From NCBI GenBank assembly GCA_903837595.1, contig CAILVI010000246.1, positions 1 to 38,946 on the forward strand: a DNA stretch of 38,946 nucleotides, read 5' to 3'. Source of the DNA: an uncultured Thiodictyon sp. (GTDB lineage Bacteria; Pseudomonadota; Gammaproteobacteria; Chromatiales; Chromatiaceae). How positions within the stretch are numbered: position 1 is the stretch's first letter; each line of letters starts with the position of its first letter. The notes beneath the pieces were generated by a model. The model was given only the letters and a program-made list of their open reading frames with translations, did not search any database and had not been told where the DNA came from. Below are positions 7,645 through 17,887 of the stretch, piece after piece. A program made the position numbers and the translations under genes.

Positions 7645-7842
7645 AGGAGAAGTCGCCGTGCTGACGGTAGAAAGTGAAAAATGTATAGCGCTGTGCAGTA
7701 CATTGCAAGGATCGCGTGTCCCATGGTCACAGGTATCGCACTTTGCCGCCCTGCCCCGCTGGGCGGCCACCGCCTGGACGCTGCCGCCATCGATTCTCAC
7801 GTCGTGGGACGCCTGCGCCGCGGGCACTCCCCACGCTTGCGG

Positions 7843-7897
7843 TTGACAACTGACCCGCGGTCACTTATCTTTCCGGCTAAGTGACCCCGAGTCAGTT
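7843..7897 (+). promoter_or_regulatory. Promoter and double-palindrome operator of the TetR-RND operon
   Basis: TTGACA (7843-7848), a 16-nt spacer and TTATCT (7865-7870) form a good sigma-70 promoter. Overlapping it are two 19-bp arms (7848-7866 and 7879-7897) that are inverted copies of each other at 17 of 19 positions. Each arm is itself an imperfect palindrome (AACTGAC...GTCACTT). This fits a TetR dimer-pair operator that would occlude RNA polymerase. Confidence 0.8.
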
Positions 7898-7925
7898 ATG
7901 GGTCTAACCGCCGGAGTGAACCACC

Positions 7926-8612
7926 ATGGCCGTGCGCCAGCGCGCCATCCAGGCCGAAGACAAGCAGGAGCGCCGCGACGCCATCCTCGACGCGGCGGAG
8001 CAACTGCTGCGCGACGCGCCCGAGCGGGTCGCGAGCGTCGCCGAGGTCGCCCAGCAGGCGGGGCTGGCCAAGGGGACCGTGTATCTGTATTTCCCGAGCA
8101 AGGAGGAACTCCTGCTCGCGGTGCATGAGCGACGGGTCGACTGTTTTTTCCACGACCTGATCGCGCTCGTGGAAGGGGCGCCGAGCCTCGACTTCGACAT
8201 GCTGTTCGCGGTGGCGCGTACCCATCTGGTCGAGCCGCCGCTGTTCCTGCCGCTCGCGGCGCGCTGCTTTGGGTTGATGGCACACTGCATCCCACCCGCG
8301 GCCACGCTCGCCTTCCAGCACCGGATGGCCGCCCGACTCGAACGCGCGGGCGCCGGGATCGAGCGCCATTTCCCCCTGCGGACGCCGGCACCGGGCCGCG
8401 GCGTGGCGCTGTTGCGCCGCTGCTACGCGCTGATCCTCGGACTCTGGCAGATGTCGGCCGCCATCGGCGGCGGGCTGTGCTGTGCGTCGGGGGCGGCTGA
8501 AGAACTGCCGCCGGCGTTTGCCTGGAGCTACCCCGAGGAATTGGAGGCAGCGCTCCGGGCGTTCTGGCAGGGAACCATCGCGGCGCCACCCGCCGCAGGA
8601 GACACGCAATGA
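7926..8612 (+). CDS. TetR/AcrR-family transcriptional repressor
   Basis: A 228-residue regulator with an N-terminal helix-turn-helix at about residues 18-62: RRDAILDAAEQLL, then VAEVAQQAGLAKGTVYLYFPSKEELL, the classic TetR signature. The C-terminal ligand-binding domain is hydrophobic and not assignable to a ligand. It is first in the operon; its stop overlaps the adaptor start by 4 nt (ATGA at 8609). The operator immediately upstream implies autoregulation and ligand-induced expression of the efflux pump. Confidence 0.93.
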   Translation: MAVRQRAIQAEDKQERRDAILDAAEQLLRDAPERVASVAEVAQQAGLAKGTVYLYFPSKEELLLAVHERRVDCFFHDLIALVEGAPSLDFDMLFAVARTHLVEPPLFLPLAARCFGLMAHCIPPAATLAFQHRMAARLERAGAGIERHFPLRTPAPGRGVALLRRCYALILGLWQMSAAIGGGLCCASGAAEELPPAFAWSYPEELEAALRAFWQGTIAAPPAAGDTQ

Positions 8613-9739
8613 ACATGCGACAGCACGCACTCATCATCCTGGCAGCGGTCACGCTGGCCGTCGCCGGTTGCGGAAAACCCGCGCCGATTGCGGACGTAAT
8701 CCGCCCCGTCCTGCTCACCCAGGTGGTGCTGGGGAGCGGCACCGAAACCGCGCTGTTCGCGGGCGAGGTCAAGCCCCGCTATGAATCGGACCTGGCGTTT
8801 CGGATCGGCGGCAAGATCGTCGCGCGGGCCGTCGATGCCGGGGCGCGGGTGCGCAAGGGCGCGGTGCTCGCGCGGCTTGATCCGGCGGATGTCGCCTTGC
8901 AGACCGAGGCCGCGCAGGCGCAGGTGGCGGCAGCGCAGGTCGATGCCGACTTCGCCAAGGCCGAGTTCGACCGCTATGAGAACCTGCTCAAGCAGAATTT
9001 CATCAGCGCCTCGGCGCTCGACGCCAAGCGCAACGCCATGAAGGCGAGCCACGCGAAGCTCGACCAGGCGCAGGCCAACCTGGCCGTAACCCAGAACCAG
9101 GCGGCCTATGCCACACTGATCGCGCCCGAGGACGGGGTGATCACCACCGTCACCGCGGAGGCGGGCCAGGTGGTCGCGGCGGGCCAGGTGGTGATGCGCC
9201 ACGCCCGCGACAGCGAGCGCGAGGTCGTCATCGCCGTCCCGGAGGGGCGGATCGACGAACTCAAGGCGGCGGACAGCATCACGGTGGTCCTGGCGGCCGA
9301 TCCGGCGACCAGCTACCGCGGACGGGTCCGTGAGGTCTCACCGGCGGTCGATCCGGTCACCCGGACCTTCACGGTGCGCGTCACCGTCGTCGATCCGGCG
9401 CCCGCCATGCAGTGGGGCATGACCGCCAACGTCATCCTCGCCGATGGGGGCGCCGCGACGGCGAGCCTGTTGCCGTCCACCGCGCTCTACCAGGCGCTCG
9501 ATGGCCGTGCGGCGTTGTGGGTTTACGACCCCATCACTGGCCACGTGTCGCTGCGCCCGGTCACGATCGCGCAGTATCGGGAGGACGGCGTGGTGATCGC
9601 CGCCGGACTTGCGGCCGGCGAGTGGGTGGTGGCCACCGGCGCCAACAAGCTCCACGAAGGGCAAAAGGTCCGGCCTTACGAGGAGGCCGGGCGCCCCGCC
9701 CCGCCGCCACCGGCCGCGGCGACGGCACGCGCGAACTGA
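8609..9739 (+). CDS. RND efflux periplasmic adaptor (membrane fusion lipoprotein)
   Basis: This 376-residue protein bridges the RND pump and an outer-membrane channel. It has a lipoprotein signal peptide with lipobox AVAGC (Cys21). The following domains are a lipoyl-type segment (GGKIVARAVDAGARVRKGAV), an alpha-helical hairpin rich in Ala and Gln (about 90-150), the second lipoyl half (ATLIAPEDGVI) and a beta-barrel region (TFTVRVTVV). The C-terminal tail is Pro/Ala rich. It is coupled to tetR upstream and followed 15 nt later by the permease. No outer-membrane factor gene is in the operon, so a TolC-type channel must come from elsewhere. Confidence 0.93.
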   Translation: MNMRQHALIILAAVTLAVAGCGKPAPIADVIRPVLLTQVVLGSGTETALFAGEVKPRYESDLAFRIGGKIVARAVDAGARVRKGAVLARLDPADVALQTEAAQAQVAAAQVDADFAKAEFDRYENLLKQNFISASALDAKRNAMKASHAKLDQAQANLAVTQNQAAYATLIAPEDGVITTVTAEAGQVVAAGQVVMRHARDSEREVVIAVPEGRIDELKAADSITVVLAADPATSYRGRVREVSPAVDPVTRTFTVRVTVVDPAPAMQWGMTANVILADGGAATASLLPSTALYQALDGRAALWVYDPITGHVSLRPVTIAQYREDGVVIAAGLAAGEWVVATGANKLHEGQKVRPYEEAGRPAPPPPAAATARAN

Positions 9740-9754
9740 GCCTGATTTAGGACC

Positions 9755-12700
9755 ATGCCGCACACGACTTCCGACCGGCCGCGCCAGGGCTTCAATCTGT
9801 CCGCCTGGGCACTGCGCCACCGCCCGCTCGTCCTCTACCTGATCTGTCTGCTGGCCCTGGCGGGCGCCTTCGCCTATGGCCAACTCGGGCAATCCGAGGA
9901 CCCGCCATTCACCTTCAAGGTCGTGGTGGTAAAGACCACCTGGCCCGGCGCCTCGGCGCGCGAGGTCGAGCAGCAGGTCACCGACCGGATCGAGCGCAAG
10001 CTCCAGGAGTTGCCGCTGCTGTTCGTGCGCAGCTATTCCCGGCCGGGCGAGTCGCTGATCTTCGTCTCCTTGCAGGACTCGCTGCCGCCCAACGCCATCC
10101 CGGAGCTCCAGTATGAGGTCAGGAAGAAGGTCGGCGACATCCGCCAGAACCTGCCGCCCGGCATCCAGGGACCCTTCTTCAACGACGAGTTCGGCGACAC
10201 CTACACCAACCTCTACGCGATCACCGGCGAGGGTTATACCTACCGCGATCTGAAGAACGCGGGCGACCGCATCCGCGCCGAGCTGCTGCGGGTGCCGACG
10301 GTGGCCAAGGTCGATTTCATTGGTGAGCAGGACGAGAAGATCTTCATCGAGCTCGCGAATGCGCGCCTGGCGCTGCTGGGGATTTCGCCCACGCAGATCG
10401 CGCAGACCCTCGCGGCCCAGAACGCGGTGGTGGCCGCCGGTGCCTTCGAGACCCCGACCGATCGTATCTATCTGCGCCCGAGCGGGGCCTTCGATTCGCT
10501 CGATGCGGTCCAGGACATCGCCCTGCGGGTCAATGACCGCCTGTTCCGCTTGGGCGACATCGCGCAGATCACGCGCGGCTATGTCGATCCACCCCAGCAG
10601 AAGATGCGCTGGCACGGGCGCGAGGCGCTGGGGATCGGGGTCACGATGGTCGCCGGCGGCGACGTGATCGCCCTGGGGCGCGCGCTCGATACACGGCTCG
10701 CCCTCTTGGCGGCCGAGTTGCCGATCGGGATGGAGATCGGGCACGTGGCCAGCATGCCGCGCGCGGTGGAGCGGTCGGTGAGTGAATTCGTCAAGTCACT
10801 CGCCGAGGCGGTCGCGATCGTGCTCGCGGTCTCACTGGTCAGCCTCGGACTGCGCACCGGGCTGGTGGTGGCGGTGGCCATCCCGCTGGTGCTCGCCACC
10901 ACGTTTCTCTGTATGTGGCTGTTCGGCATTGGGCTGCACAAGATCTCGCTGGGGGCGCTGATCCTCTCGCTCGGCCTGCTGGTGGACGACGCCATCATCG
11001 CGGTGGAGATGATGGCCATCAAGCTGGAGCAGGGTTTCAACCGCGTGCGTGCCGCCAGCTTCGCCTATTCGAGCACCGCCTTCCCGATGCTCACGGGCAC
11101 CCTCATCACCGTTGCCGGCTTCCTGCCGATCGCGCTGGCCAAGAGCACGACCGGCGAATATACCCGCTCGCTGTTTCAGGTCTCGGCGATTGCGCTCATC
11201 GCCTCCTGGTTCGCCGCGGTGATTGTGATCCCCTACCTGGGCTATCTGCTACTGCCCGATGTACACCAGGCGCGGCGGGCGGGGCTTGTGGTGCGGCTGC
11301 TCGCACGGCTGCGCGGGCGCCCGGAACCTGCGCCGGCGGCGCCCCAGGCGGTCGCCCACGACGACCCCAACCACGTCTATGACACGCCCTTCTATCGCCG
11401 CTTCCGCGCGCTGGTGGGCTGGAGTGTGGCCCATCGCTGGATCGTCATCGCCGCCACAATCGTCGTGTTCGTCGGCTCCTTGGCTGCCTTCCGGTTAGTC
11501 CCACAGCAATTCTTCCCATCGTCCTCACGGCCCGAACTGATCGTGGATCTGCGCCTCCCGGAGGGCAGTTCATTCGCCGCCACGGCTGCGCAGGCGCAGC
11601 GGATGGAGAAGCTCCTCGACGGCGAGTCTGACCTGGAGAGCTATGTCGCCTATGTGGGCGTGGGCAGTCCACGCTTTTATCTGCCGCTCGATCAGCAGTT
11701 GCCGAGTGCGAATTTTGCCCAGTTCGTGCTGGTCGCCAAGGGGGTCGAGGAACGCAAACGGCTGCGCACGCGACTCGTGAAACGCTTCGACGAAGACTTC
11801 CCAGGTCTGCGCGGGCGGGTGACTGAACTGGAGAACGGACCGCCGGTGGGGTTCCCGGTGCAGTTCCGGATCTCCGGTGAGGACCTGGGGCGGGTACGCG
11901 CCGTCTCCCAGCAGGTCATGTCCGTGGTGCGCACCGACCCACAGGTGACCAACGCCCAGTTCGACTCAGACGAGCCGACCAAGGTGGTCCGACTCAAGGT
12001 CGACCAGAACCAGGCGCGGGTGCTGGGTTTTTCGTCCCAGGATTTGGCCGCGTTCCTCAACAGCACCATGTCCGGGCTCACGGTCACCTATGTCCGCGAG
12101 GGCGACAAGCAGATCGAGGTGGTGCTGCGGGGCGCCCCCACCGAGCGCGCGCGACTCTCATCCATCAAGGACCTGGCGCTGCCATCGCGCAACGGCCGGG
12201 CGGTGTCGATCACCCAGTTGGCCGAGATCCGCTATGAGCAGGAAGACGGCATCATCTGGCGGCGCGACCGCCTGCCGACCGTCACGGTGCGCTCCGACGT
12301 GCTGGGCAAGGCGCAAGGGCCGGACGTGGCCAAGCGGATCGATCGGCAATTGGAGGGGCTGCGCGCCAAGTTACCGCTCGGCTACCGCATCGAGATCGGC
12401 GGTGCGGTCGAGGAGTCGGCGCGCGGCCAGCACTCGATCGCGGCCGGGGTACCGCTGATGCTCGCGGTGGTGGTGACGCTCCTGATGCTCCAGTTGCAGA
12501 GCTTCTCGCGCACGCTCATGGTCCTGCTGACGGCGCCCCTGGGGCTCATCGGCGTCACCGCCGGGCTGCTCGCCTTCGGCTTGCCGTTCGGCTTCGTGGC
12601 GATGCTGGGGACCATCGCGTTGTCCGGCATCATCATGCGCAACTCCATCATCCTGGTCGACCAGATCGAGCAGGACCGCGCCGTCGGTGAGCCGGCCCGG

Positions 12701-12934
12701 GATGCCATCATCGGAGCCACGACACGGCGCTTCCGCCCGATCGTACTGACCGCCGCCGCCGCGGTGCTCGGCATGATCCCGCTCGTCCCCAGCGCCTTCT
12801 TCGGTCCCATGGCAGTCTCCATGATGGGCGGCATCCTCACCGCCACCGCGCTGACGCTCGTGTTCCTGCCGGCGCTCTATGCGGCCTGGTTCAGGGTGCC
12901 AAGGGGGGCAGCGGAGGACGGAGCCAAGGTCTGA
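9755..12934 (+). CDS. RND multidrug efflux permease (AcrB-like)
   Basis: A 1059-residue inner-membrane proton/drug antiporter. An N-terminal TM (VLYLICLLALAGAFAYG) is followed by a large periplasmic domain, TM2-6, a second periplasmic domain and TM8-12. The TM4 proton-relay aspartates are Asp411-Asp412 (LLVDDAIIAVEMM), equivalent to AcrB D407/D408. The TM10 lysine of AcrB is Arg here (IIMRNSIILVDQI), a variation known in some subfamilies. Length is normal. Substrates cannot be predicted. Co-transcribed with tetR and the adaptor. Confidence 0.95.
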   Translation: MPHTTSDRPRQGFNLSAWALRHRPLVLYLICLLALAGAFAYGQLGQSEDPPFTFKVVVVKTTWPGASAREVEQQVTDRIERKLQELPLLFVRSYSRPGESLIFVSLQDSLPPNAIPELQYEVRKKVGDIRQNLPPGIQGPFFNDEFGDTYTNLYAITGEGYTYRDLKNAGDRIRAELLRVPTVAKVDFIGEQDEKIFIELANARLALLGISPTQIAQTLAAQNAVVAAGAFETPTDRIYLRPSGAFDSLDAVQDIALRVNDRLFRLGDIAQITRGYVDPPQQKMRWHGREALGIGVTMVAGGDVIALGRALDTRLALLAAELPIGMEIGHVASMPRAVERSVSEFVKSLAEAVAIVLAVSLVSLGLRTGLVVAVAIPLVLATTFLCMWLFGIGLHKISLGALILSLGLLVDDAIIAVEMMAIKLEQGFNRVRAASFAYSSTAFPMLTGTLITVAGFLPIALAKSTTGEYTRSLFQVSAIALIASWFAAVIVIPYLGYLLLPDVHQARRAGLVVRLLARLRGRPEPAPAAPQAVAHDDPNHVYDTPFYRRFRALVGWSVAHRWIVIAATIVVFVGSLAAFRLVPQQFFPSSSRPELIVDLRLPEGSSFAATAAQAQRMEKLLDGESDLESYVAYVGVGSPRFYLPLDQQLPSANFAQFVLVAKGVEERKRLRTRLVKRFDEDFPGLRGRVTELENGPPVGFPVQFRISGEDLGRVRAVSQQVMSVVRTDPQVTNAQFDSDEPTKVVRLKVDQNQARVLGFSSQDLAAFLNSTMSGLTVTYVREGDKQIEVVLRGAPTERARLSSIKDLALPSRNGRAVSITQLAEIRYEQEDGIIWRRDRLPTVTVRSDVLGKAQGPDVAKRIDRQLEGLRAKLPLGYRIEIGGAVEESARGQHSIAAGVPLMLAVVVTLLMLQLQSFSRTLMVLLTAPLGLIGVTAGLLAFGLPFGFVAMLGTIALSGIIMRNSIILVDQIEQDRAVGEPARDAIIGATTRRFRPIVLTAAAAVLGMIPLVPSAFFGPMAVSMMGGILTATALTLVFLPALYAAWFRVPRGAAEDGAKV

Positions 12935-13019
12935 GAAGCGAATCGAGCCTACCGCGCGCCATACGCGTGACACCCGCTTCGGCCCTGATCATCGCTATCG
13001 CCGCACTTGGGCGTGCGGC

Positions 13020-13190
13020 TCATATCGGCTCTTTGCCAACGGGGCGGGCGCGCTCCCAGGCCGCATCGGTCGCCAGCGGCTCAGCGGGGGCCAGTCCGTC
13101 AAGCAACTGCGCCAGGGTTTAGCTCGGACGGGCGCGAGTGGCAGGCCGAAGGACGATGCGGCGGCCGTCGGTGTCGATTTCCAGCCTGGC
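13020..13190 (-). pseudogene. MazE/AbrB-type antitoxin remnant
   Basis: Read on the minus strand, this segment encodes LEIDTDGRRIVLRPATRARP, then a TAA, then TLAQLLDGLAP and WERARPVGKEPI before the stop at 13020. This is the normal order of a MazE/ChpS-type antitoxin C-terminal half (IVLRPA-R-RYTLAELL-PVGKE), with the conserved Tyr codon turned into a stop. The N-terminal swapped-hairpin part is not recognisable and no toxin follows. Confidence 0.6.
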
Positions 13191-13237
13191 TGGCCCATGG
13201 CGAACAGGTGCTCGCTGCAAGCCCACGTGCGGTGCGC

Positions 13238-15895
13238 TCAGTACTCCAGGATCGCCCGCCAACCGCCGCGGCTGGGCAGTGCCAGCCAAGTCGCAGGACC
13301 AGCGGACACCAATTGGGCATTGATATTGGGCACGGTCTGCCCCGCGATCACGGTCACGTCAGTACCGCTGTTTTGATTGGGTGCGTTGTTATAGCACTGA
13401 AAGGCATAGGAGCCGCCACCGTTCCCGCTTCCGCTCCCGTTCCCGTTCCCGAAGCAGACCCGGTAGGTCCCTGCACCCAGCGTGAGATTGTAGGTCCCGT
13501 CGGCGGCAGTGAACGTGTTGCCCCGCCAATCCCAGGAACTCGTTCCGGCGTTCCAGGTCTGGGCCTGTACTATTAGCCCCCCGACCGGACTGCCCCCGAC
13601 GGTCACGGTACCCGTCACGTAACCGGCGAGAGCCAATTGGGCGTTGATGTTCGGCACAGTCTGTCCGGCGGCCACGGTCACGTCAAGGCCGCCGCTCTGA
13701 GTAGGCACATTGCTATAGCACTGGGTGACATAGAGGCTGGTGCCACTCCAGTTGCCGAAGCAAATCCTGTAGGTCCCGGCGCCCAACGCGAGATTGTAGG
13801 TCCCGTCGGCAGCGGTGAAGGTATTGCCCATCCAATCCCAGAAATTCGTGCCGGCGTTCCAGGCCTGGGCTTGTACTGTTAACCCTCCGACGGGATGGCT
13901 GGCAGCGGTTACGGTACCGGTCACATGACCAGCGAGCACCAATTGGGCATTGATGTTCGCAATAGTCTGCCCGGCAGTCACGGGCAGGCTACCGTTGACT
14001 TCGCTCGGATTACTATAGCACTGAGAGAGATAAGCGACATTTGTAAAGTCATTAAAGCAGATCCGGTAGGTCCCGGCTGGCAGTCCGCCGAGATCGTATG
14101 CCCCATTCAAGCCGGTAACCGTACTGCTTGCATACTGCCAGAAATTTTGATTGGCATCCCAGGTCTGGATCTGTACTTGGACGCCCGCCAAGCCCATTGC
14201 GCTCGCGTCGGTCACGGTGCCCGTGATGTGTGCGGCAGGCGCCAATTGGGCATTGATGCTGGGGACGATCTGCCCGGCAGTCACAGGCAGGCTAACAGCA
14301 CCGTTGACATTGTTCGCGTTGTTATAGCACTGCGAGGCATAGACGCCATTCGGGTCACTGAAGCAAATGCGGTAGGTCCCGGCGGATAGCCCACCGAGAT
14401 CGTAAATCCCATTCAGACCAGTGGATGTGCTGTTTATTGTCGGCTGCCAGAGATTTTGACCGAATGACGTCTGAACCTGTACTTGGATGCCCGCCAAACC
14501 GACCGCGTTCGCGCTAGTCACGATGCCCGTTATGTGTGCGGCCAACGCCAATTGAGCATTGATGTTGGCAACGGTCTGCCCGGCAGTCACGGGCAGGCTC
14601 ATAGCGCCGTTGACATCACTCGCATTGCTATAGCACTGAGCGGTATAAACAACAGAAACGTCATTGAAACAGATGCGATAGGTCCCGGCGGACAGCCCGC
14701 CGAGATCGTAGGTCCCATTTGGGCCAGTAGAGGTGTTACTGCTTGCATACTGCCAGAAATTTTGATTGGCATCCCAGGTCAGGATCTGTACTTGGATGCC
14801 CGCCAAGCCCACCGCGCTCGCGTTGGTCACGGTGCCCGTGATGTGTGCGGCGGGCACCAGTTGGGCGTTGATGTTGGGGACGATCTGCCCGGCAGTCACA
14901 GACAGGCTAACAGCACCGTTGACATTGTTCGCATTGTTATAGCACTGATAGGCATAGACACCATTCGGGTCACTGAAGCAGACCCGGTAGGTCCCGGCGG
15001 ACAGTCCGCCGAGATCGTAGGCCCCATTCGGACCAGTGGCGGTGCTATTTATTGTCGGCTGCCAGAAATTTTGACCGTATGACGTCTGGACCTGTACTTG
15101 GATGCCCGCCAAGCCGACCGCGTTCGCGTTAGTCACGATGCCCGTTATGTGTGCGGCCGACGCCAATTGAGCATTGATGTTGGCAACGGTCTGCCCGGCA
15201 GTCACGGGCAGGCTCATAGCGCCGTAGACATCACTCGCGTTGCTATAGCACTGAGAGGTATAAACGCCATTCATGTCACTGAAGCAGATGCGATACGTCC
15301 CGGCGGACAGCCCGCCGATGTCATAGGTCCCGGTGGGGCCGGTCGTGCTGCTTCTCGCCCATTGCCAGCCATTGCTGGCGGCGCTCCAGGTCGAGGCCTG
15401 GATCTGGATGCCCGCCGCGAGGCCGCCGGCCGCGTTGGTCACGGTACCGGTGATGTGTGCAGCAGGCACCAATTGGGCATCGACGCCGGAAATGGTTCCA
15501 GCGTCGGTCACGATGACGTCAGCACCGGTGTCCAGATTGCCGGCATTGTTGTAGCATTGGGAGGCATAGGCACCGAGACTCCAATCGTTGAAACAAACAC
15601 GATAGGTTCCGGCGGCCAGTCCGGTGAGCGTATAGGTCCCGTTGGCCGCCGTGCTGGTGAGAGAGGGCAGTACCTGCCAGAAGTTCGCAGCGGGGTTCCA
15701 CTGACTGGGGGAGAGGCCGATACCCGACAAAGGGCCGCCACCCGCCGCAGTCACGGTGCCGGTAATACTGCCGGCCTGGGTCGCGTTCGCCGTTCCCAGC
15801 AATAACCAACACATTGCCAGCACGGCCCAGGCGAGGCCAGGTCGCCGGGACGGTGTCATCACAACGGGTACGTCAGGCGAGAGTGCAGTATTCAT
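13238..15895 (-). CDS. Secreted protein of eight cysteine-paired carboxypeptidase-regulatory-like repeats
   Basis: The 885-residue protein has an N-terminal signal segment (hydrophobic LAWAVLAMCWLLLG, cleavage near residue 42). It is then almost entirely eight ~102-residue beta-sandwich repeats, beginning at about residues 43, 147, 249, 351, 454, 556, 657 and 759. Each starts with (H)ITGTVT, contains GTY-x-LGGLSAGTYR(I/V)CF, then QCY(N/S)NA about 15 residues later, and ends AGQTV-NINAQL. The two cysteines per repeat could form an intradomain disulfide. Repeats 3-4 and 5-6 are near copies as a pair. A Gly/Ser/Asn-rich insert lies in repeat 8. There is no catalytic motif, sorting signal or membrane anchor, so a structural or adhesive extracellular protein is likely. 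GGAG about 11 nt upstream supports the ATG at 15895. Confidence 0.82.
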   Translation of the reverse strand: MNTALSPDVPVVMTPSRRPGLAWAVLAMCWLLLGTANATQAGSITGTVTAAGGGPLSGIGLSPSQWNPAANFWQVLPSLTSTAANGTYTLTGLAAGTYRVCFNDWSLGAYASQCYNNAGNLDTGADVIVTDAGTISGVDAQLVPAAHITGTVTNAAGGLAAGIQIQASTWSAASNGWQWARSSTTGPTGTYDIGGLSAGTYRICFSDMNGVYTSQCYSNASDVYGAMSLPVTAGQTVANINAQLASAAHITGIVTNANAVGLAGIQVQVQTSYGQNFWQPTINSTATGPNGAYDLGGLSAGTYRVCFSDPNGVYAYQCYNNANNVNGAVSLSVTAGQIVPNINAQLVPAAHITGTVTNASAVGLAGIQVQILTWDANQNFWQYASSNTSTGPNGTYDLGGLSAGTYRICFNDVSVVYTAQCYSNASDVNGAMSLPVTAGQTVANINAQLALAAHITGIVTSANAVGLAGIQVQVQTSFGQNLWQPTINSTSTGLNGIYDLGGLSAGTYRICFSDPNGVYASQCYNNANNVNGAVSLPVTAGQIVPSINAQLAPAAHITGTVTDASAMGLAGVQVQIQTWDANQNFWQYASSTVTGLNGAYDLGGLPAGTYRICFNDFTNVAYLSQCYSNPSEVNGSLPVTAGQTIANINAQLVLAGHVTGTVTAASHPVGGLTVQAQAWNAGTNFWDWMGNTFTAADGTYNLALGAGTYRICFGNWSGTSLYVTQCYSNVPTQSGGLDVTVAAGQTVPNINAQLALAGYVTGTVTVGGSPVGGLIVQAQTWNAGTSSWDWRGNTFTAADGTYNLTLGAGTYRVCFGNGNGSGSGNGGGSYAFQCYNNAPNQNSGTDVTVIAGQTVPNINAQLVSAGPATWLALPSRGGWRAILEY

Positions 15896-16247
15896 CGGTC
15901 GGGATGCTCCATGTCAACGGGCGTTATGGCGAGCGGCGCGGACCATGCCGGCGCTGAGGCGAGGCGAGGTCGCTTACAGGCTAACCTCGCGCAATGCAGA
16001 AAAACTTTTTCCTTCTGAAATCTGATAGATAGACTTAAGCGACAACAGCCGATCCCCCAGTGATCACGGGACCGTGGGGCGCTATCCAGTCAAAACGCGG
16101 GCAATTATACCCATTTGTCGCCCGGTATGGAAAGATCGCATTACACGGTCTAGAGTGAGGGCCTGCGACCGACTCCGCGTCAGACCCGGAGGCGACCGCA
16201 CACGAGATAGACTCAAATTTGGAATGGCTGGCGTCGTGCCGGGGAAG
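15896..16247. other. Intergenic region upstream of guaB
   Basis: This spacer separates the divergent repeat protein and guaB. It contains the palindrome AGAAAAACTTTTTC (about 15999-16012). It also holds widely spaced inverted octamers GTCGCTTA and TAAGCGAC (15971, 16036). No gene was recognised. Promoter elements for the minus-strand repeat protein are probably here but none is clear-cut. Confidence 0.4.
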
Positions 16248-16313
16248 TTTACGTCCCCAGTCAGAAAACATATACTAGCAGGTTACTTTTCCGGGGCAGC
16301 CGCCCCTTCGGAG
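16248..16313 (+). promoter_or_regulatory. guaBA promoter and leader hairpin
   Basis: TTTACG (16248-16253), a 17-nt spacer and TATACT (16271-16276) make a strong sigma-70 promoter. The short leader contains a GGGGC-N4-GCCCC hairpin (16293-16306) directly before the CGGAG ribosome-binding site (16309-16313), so the hairpin may influence initiation. No PurR-like box was evident. Confidence 0.75.
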
Positions 16314-16321
16314 TACCCTAA

Positions 16322-17790
<1,469 letters not shown>

Positions 17791-17791
<1 letters not shown>

Positions 17792-17837
17792 TTGCTGGCG
17801 CCGGATGGCGCTTGAGGCGCCATCCGGCGCCAACAAT
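17791..17837 (+). terminator. Large hairpin between guaB and guaA
   Basis: A perfect 16-bp stem (17796-17811 with 17817-17832) and 5-nt loop are extended by a further outer ATTG/CAAT pairing after one mismatch. There is no T-run after it. It may be a partial terminator, an mRNA-stabilising processing structure, or a REP-like element setting the guaB:guaA ratio. Confidence 0.6.
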
Positions 17838-17887
17838 CAATCTGTTTAATGCCTTTTCTACTTTCCCTGCCGGAACCGATTCCACAC

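Noticed and set aside
13238-15895. Plus-strand open frames inside the repeat protein (for example 13895-14389, 14483-15082, 15098-15805)
   Set aside because: They repeat with the same period as the minus-strand domains and lack starts with ribosome-binding sites; they are antisense shadows.
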